Source: Konateibacter massiliensis (lineage in GTDB: Bacteria > Bacillota > Clostridia > Lachnospirales > Lachnospiraceae). From it: a stretch of 64,000 nt of DNA. Numbering within the stretch: the first letter of the stretch is position 1; each line of letters begins with the position of its first letter. The notes beneath the pieces are model-generated. The model had not been told where the DNA came from. It did not search any database and saw only the letters and a list, made by a program, of their open reading frames with translations. Shown piece after piece: positions 60,865 to 64,000 of the stretch. The stretch spans positions 124,001-188,000 of the forward strand of contig NZ_LT860099.1 of assembly GCF_900184995.1 (NCBI RefSeq), written 5' to 3'. The translations under genes and the position numbers were made by a program.

Positions 60865-61689
60865 CTAGCTTTTATTTTCCTCAAATATATTTTTATATTG
60901 TTTTGGGGTAAGTCCGATTAGTTTTTTAAAAAATTTTGTAAAATGACTTTGATCCACGAAACCTGTTTGCATAGCGGCTTCTAAAGGGTCTATTCCTTTT
61001 TCCAATAGCTTTTTTGCTTCTCCAATTCGGATTGCTTCAAGGTATTGATATGGTGTAACCCCTCGCTGCTTTGTAAAATTTCTTAATAAGGTATATTTGT
61101 TTAGATTGGACAGCTTACTCAAATCATCAAGCGTAATGAACTCCGCATAATGGTTTTCCATGTAAGTGCACGACTTTTGAATTTCCGCACTGACTTCTGA
61201 AAGGTTTTCTTTTGCAGGTTCGGTATATTCTGAAATTAACTGTTCAATAAGGAAGAAGAATATTTCCTCCTTCTCAAAATCCTTTCTCTGCTCCATAATC
61301 AGTTTATGAAGCTCACGCAAAAGAAGAAGGGCTTCGCTATGGTATGCTACTGTGGTCGTGAATTTAGGAAGATAGTCAATTCCTTTAATTTGCTTGACCG
61401 TTTCCCTCATGATATCCTCATTGATGTTGATACTTCTCCAATCAAGTGCTTTGTTATCTATTTGTCGGCAAGCATGATTATCCAAAGGATTAAACAATAA
61501 TAAATCCCCTGCTTCTATGGTGTAATCCTTGTTCTTGCAGGTCAGATACCGATTGCCGCTTTCTACAAATCCTATTACATAGTATTCATGGAAATGGTTG
61601 GGGAATTTCTGCATGATTCCGTTAAATTGATGTGCTTCAATTTTTAATTCATTATCGTAACACACGAAGCGTTGTTCCTGTTCTGTCAT
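60865..61689 (-). CDS. AraC-family transcriptional regulator with cupin domain
   Basis: The 274-residue protein has an N-terminal cupin sensor domain (HFHEYYVIGFVESGNRYLTCKNKDYTIEAGDLLLFNP in parts). The C-terminal double helix-turn-helix (LDDLSKLSNLNKYTLLRNFTKQRGVTPYQYLEAIRI ... QTGFVDQSHFTKFFKKLIGLTPKQYK) is the classical AraC signature. It probably senses a small molecule and activates the EamA exporter downstream. It is divergent from the MarR gene; the 347-base gap between them carries the MarR promoter, operators and leader. Confidence 0.92.
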   Translation of the reverse strand: MTEQEQRFVCYDNELKIEAHQFNGIMQKFPNHFHEYYVIGFVESGNRYLTCKNKDYTIEAGDLLLFNPLDNHACRQIDNKALDWRSININEDIMRETVKQIKGIDYLPKFTTTVAYHSEALLLLRELHKLIMEQRKDFEKEEIFFFLIEQLISEYTEPAKENLSEVSAEIQKSCTYMENHYAEFITLDDLSKLSNLNKYTLLRNFTKQRGVTPYQYLEAIRIGEAKKLLEKGIDPLEAAMQTGFVDQSHFTKFFKKLIGLTPKQYKNIFEENKS

Positions 61690-61790
61690 AAAATTACCCT
61701 CCTATATACTTTCATATAATTGTAGCACGAGTTTGTAATTTCCTCTTGTATGATATTGACTTTTTATTAATAAAAAAATAAAAAAAGTGG

Positions 61791-61832
61791 TTGACATTGA
61801 TAATATATCGTGATAATATGTAAAACATATTA
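61791..61832 (+). promoter_or_regulatory. MarR-gene promoter with overlapping palindromic operator
   Basis: TTGACA (61791-61796), 17 bases, TAATAT (61814-61819). The -10 box forms one half of the perfect palindrome TAATATGT-AAA-ACATATTA (61814-61832). A repressor bound here would block the polymerase. MarR proteins commonly use such sites to control their own genes; that this protein binds is inferred. Confidence 0.7.
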
Positions 61833-61865
61833 ATCATATAGAAATGGTATGAATAGAATATGAGA

Positions 61866-61931
61866 AGAGACTGACCAGACAACTGGAGGTTTCAAAAAGC
61901 GTTGAACAGCGTTTTTTGGAATCTCTTTTTT
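61866..61931 (+). terminator. Leader terminator (attenuator candidate) upstream of the MarR gene
   Basis: A small hairpin CCAG-ACAA-CTGG (61875-61886) is followed by a 15-base stem (61887-61901 with 61910-61924, three G-T pairs). A tract TCTTTTTT (61924-61931) follows, forming a full intrinsic terminator inside the leader. AGAGA (61866-61870) can instead pair with TCTCT (61922-61926), offering an alternative fold. The terminator lies about 40 bases after the expected start and 105 bases before the gene, so most transcripts would end unless something prevents it. Confidence 0.65.
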
Positions 61932-61981
61932 GTTTATAGAAAATTGGCATGAAGGAATTCAATGCCAAATTTCTTAAACCA

Positions 61982-62003
61982 ATTATCTTAACAGTAAGAT
62001 AAT
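61982..62003. promoter_or_regulatory. Second palindrome before the MarR gene
   Basis: ATTATCTTA (61982-61990) and TAAGATAAT (61995-62003) form a perfect palindrome with a 4-base centre, 33 bases before the MarR start codon. The half site is like those bound by several MarR-family repressors, so it may be a second operator. An imperfect stem (TTGGCAT/ATGCCAA) lies just upstream near 61944-61967. Confidence 0.55.
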
Positions 62004-62036
62004 GAAAGCTAAGAAAACAAAGAGAGGATGTGAAGG

Positions 62037-62549
62037 ATGAACAAGGAGAAACTTGAAGAGGCAGATTGGCTGTTCCGTAAAATGACCCGTAAATTTATAA
62101 AAGAGAGGGATAAGATTTTAGTGGGAGGAATTAATTTACCGGCTCTTTTGATACTTCATAAGATAATACGGGAAGGTCCTCAATCCTTAGGGGATTTGGC
62201 AGAGGAGCTGGATTTTACGACAGGAGCAATCACTGCGGTTTGTGACAATCTGGAGAAAAAGGGACTTGCCACAAGAATTAGAGGTGAGGATAGAAGAAGA
62301 GTGTTCCTTGCTATTACAAAGGAGGGAAGGGAGCTCTATCTCAGAAATCAAAATATCGGCTATTGTTGCAGCACATTACTTTTTGACGGTATAAACGAGG
62401 AACGGCTCGAGCAGCAGATTGAGGGCTATAAGAAGATTATAAAAAATCTGGAGCACTTCTCAGAGGTAATATTGGAGTTGGCAAAGGAAAATGAGAAACA
62501 AAAAGATATACCGGAAATACCGAGGGAAAGCAAATATTTAAGCTATTAA
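62037..62549 (+). CDS. MarR-family transcriptional regulator
   Basis: The 170-residue protein has the MarR winged-helix core: LGDLAEELDFTTGAITAVCDNLEKKGLATRIRGEDRRRVFLAITKEG, including the wing motif RGEDRRRV. Flanking helices serve for dimer formation. It is slightly longer than usual (140-150) because of a charged C-terminal tail. Such regulators usually repress their own operon and release DNA on binding aromatic compounds. The arylsulfotransferase gene follows 25 bases later, so phenolic or sulfated aromatic ligands are plausible. ATG 62037 has GAGAGGATG upstream. Confidence 0.9.
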   Translation: MNKEKLEEADWLFRKMTRKFIKERDKILVGGINLPALLILHKIIREGPQSLGDLAEELDFTTGAITAVCDNLEKKGLATRIRGEDRRRVFLAITKEGRELYLRNQNIGYCCSTLLFDGINEERLEQQIEGYKKIIKNLEHFSEVILELAKENEKQKDIPEIPRESKYLSY

Positions 62550-62574
62550 CTATTATATTCAGAAAAGGAGAATG

Positions 62575-64000
62575 ATGACTATGGGACATCCAACAATTTA
62601 TCCGACGGGAGCAACCGTTTATAATCCGGAAAAGGCATGGAGCGGTTATACAATTTATCAAGCAGCGCAGGTAGGAGCATTGCTGATTGGCATGAATGGG
62701 CAGGAGGTTCATTTGTGGAAGGATTTAAGAGGCTTTCCAAATAAAATTTTTCCGGGAGGATATGTGCTTGGAAGCACCGCACAAAGAGATCCTGAGTTTG
62801 GCTTCCAAGATGAAGCCGATGTGGTTCAGGTAGATTGGGACGGAAATATCGTCTGGAAATTTGACCATTACAAATACATCGCCGATCCGGGCAAAGAACC
62901 GAAATGGATGGCGAGAGCACACCATGATTATCAGAGAGAGGGCAATCCGGTGGGATATTATGCACCCGGACTTGAACCACAGACAGATAAGGGAAATACG
63001 TTAATCCTTGTACATAAAGATGTAGAAAAACCTGAAATCTCCCATCATCCGCTCTTAGATGACGCGATAATTGAAGTGGACTGGGAAGGAAATATCATTT
63101 GGGAGTGGGTATGCAGTGACCACTTTGAGGAGCTTGGTTTTGATGAGGCGGCAAAAAATGTACTGTTTCGAGATCCGAACACAAGATTTTTCGGAAACCA
63201 TCATTCAGGAGATTGGATGCATATCAACTCCGCTTCCTACATCGGTCCCAATCGTTTCTATGATGCAGGGGATGAGCGTTTCCACCCGGACAACATCATA
63301 TGGGATGCAAGAGAAAGTAATATAATAGCAATTATTGATAAAAAAAGCGGAAAGCTGGTATGGAAAATCGGACCGGATTATTCCGGTGAAGAGGTAAAGC
63401 ACTTGGGCTGGATTATTGGCCAGCATCATGCTCATATCATACCGAAAGGGCTTCCGGGCGAGGGAAATTTACTGGTGTTTGACAACGGAGGCTGGGGAGG
63501 CTATGGATTGCCGAATCCATCTTCTCCTTACGGACAAAAAAATGCTTTGCGCGACCATTCAAGGGTATTGGAAATTAATCCTGTTACATTAAAAATAGAA
63601 TGGGAATACACCCCGGCAAAAGCAGGTTTTCAGGAGCCGCTTGACTCCTATCGTTTTTACAGTCCGTATATCAGTTCAGCACAGAGACTTCCAAACGGAA
63701 ATACGCTGATTACAGAGGGAGCAGACGGGCGTATATTCGAAGTGACAAGAGAGCATGAGTTGGTGTGGGAGTATATTTCTCCTTACAAGAATCAAATCAA
63801 CGCCAATATGGTTTATCGTGCATACCGTGTTCCTTATGAATGGGTTCCGCAGTTGGAGAAACCGGAGGAAACGCCTATCGAACCGATAGATGTAAATGAC
63901 TTCAGGGTAAAAGGAGCGGCACCGAAGGGTACAAAGTCCGTTGCAGCAGTGGCGGGAACGGCTGAATACCAAGAAGGAGCAGCCTGCGTTGCAAGAGTTG
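62575..64000 (+). CDS. Arylsulfate sulfotransferase (ASST family), 5' part
   Basis: The gene runs off the right edge; about 475 residues are visible. These enzymes move sulfate groups between phenolic compounds without PAPS. The repeated blade motifs of the ASST propeller are visible: EVDWEGNIIWEW, VQVDWDGNIVWKF, SGKLVWKIG and LPNGNTLITEGADGRIFEV. Conserved histidines sit in ARAHHDYQRE, GNHHSGDWMHINS and GQHHAHI, among which is the probable sulfohistidine. No signal peptide is seen, unlike periplasmic ASSTs of Gram-negatives. In-frame ATGs occur at 62572, 62575 and 62581 after AAGGAG; 62575 or 62581 are favoured. It is in one operon with the MarR gene. Confidence 0.85.
   Translation, partial: MTMGHPTIYPTGATVYNPEKAWSGYTIYQAAQVGALLIGMNGQEVHLWKDLRGFPNKIFPGGYVLGSTAQRDPEFGFQDEADVVQVDWDGNIVWKFDHYKYIADPGKEPKWMARAHHDYQREGNPVGYYAPGLEPQTDKGNTLILVHKDVEKPEISHHPLLDDAIIEVDWEGNIIWEWVCSDHFEELGFDEAAKNVLFRDPNTRFFGNHHSGDWMHINSASYIGPNRFYDAGDERFHPDNIIWDARESNIIAIIDKKSGKLVWKIGPDYSGEEVKHLGWIIGQHHAHIIPKGLPGEGNLLVFDNGGWGGYGLPNPSSPYGQKNALRDHSRVLEINPVTLKIEWEYTPAKAGFQEPLDSYRFYSPYISSAQRLPNGNTLITEGADGRIFEVTREHELVWEYISPYKNQINANMVYRAYRVPYEWVPQLEKPEETPIEPIDVNDFRVKGAAPKGTKSVAAVAGTAEYQEGAACVARV

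Noticed and set aside
1-64000. CRISPR arrays, tRNA or rRNA genes
   Set aside because: No regularly spaced repeats, no tRNA T-arm or cloverleaf pattern and no rRNA-like sequence were recognised in reading both strands.

Overview
The window reads as chromosome of a spore-forming, anaerobic, low-GC Firmicute, most likely a member of the Lachnospiraceae (genus not determined). Supporting signs are strong GGAGG ribosome sites, both dipicolinate synthase subunits, a SpoVB-type flippase end, superoxide reductase plus rubredoxin for oxygen defence in an anaerobe, and the gene order rplS, lepB, rbgA, rnhB, ylqG-like, ylqH-like, yraN. No rRNA, tRNA, CRISPR array or prophage was found.

Layout. 1-2.0 kb: the end of a SpoVB-like flippase, a BofC-like membrane protein, an IS200-type element with a highly structured 3' end, and a roughly 196-bp MITE-like palindromic element. 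2.0-8.8 kb: two FAD oxidoreductases, then a proline operon (proB ... proA) that also holds a patatin-like lipase, a DUF896 protein and 5-formyl-THF cyclo-ligase. 8.8-17.1 kb: an MFS exporter behind a leader-peptide-like region, a membrane protein with a charged tail, an alpha/beta hydrolase, a VOC protein, miaB, an AgrA/AgrC-like two-component pair and a cold-shock gene. 17.5-19.3 kb: a complete IS30-family element with a 13-bp target duplication. 19.4-29.7 kb: a glycoside locus (GH2, GH78 alpha-L-rhamnosidase, GPH symporter, domain-swapped membrane-bound GH3, small membrane protein). Its layout suggests outside trimming by GH3, import by the symporter and inside hydrolysis by GH78 and GH2. 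29.7-33 kb: an S51 peptidase, a WYL regulator and dpaAB. 33-40 kb: the conserved rplS-to-pgeF block with two signal peptidases and an orphan FliK/FlhB-C pair. 40-44 kb: rubredoxin, superoxide reductase, an HD-GYP protein and PRPP synthetase. 44-52.6 kb: DUF512 protein, der-plsY-gpsA, a large hybrid kinase, tgt-yajC. 52.9-59.9 kb: leuB-ilvD-ilvB and serC-serA. 60-64 kb: EamA exporter with an AraC regulator, then a MarR gene behind a promoter, palindromes and a leader terminator, followed by an arylsulfotransferase gene that runs off the end.

The most notable non-coding signals are a three-copy intergenic repeat of about 72 bp whose hairpin shows a compensating change (12599, 41065, 42491), the terminator-containing leader of the MarR gene (61791-62003), the leader before the MFS exporter (8851-8997) and the structured 3' tail of the IS200 element (1528-1765). 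I did not find a clear multi-gene defence or other novel system. All names rest on reading the sequence by eye; no database search was run.
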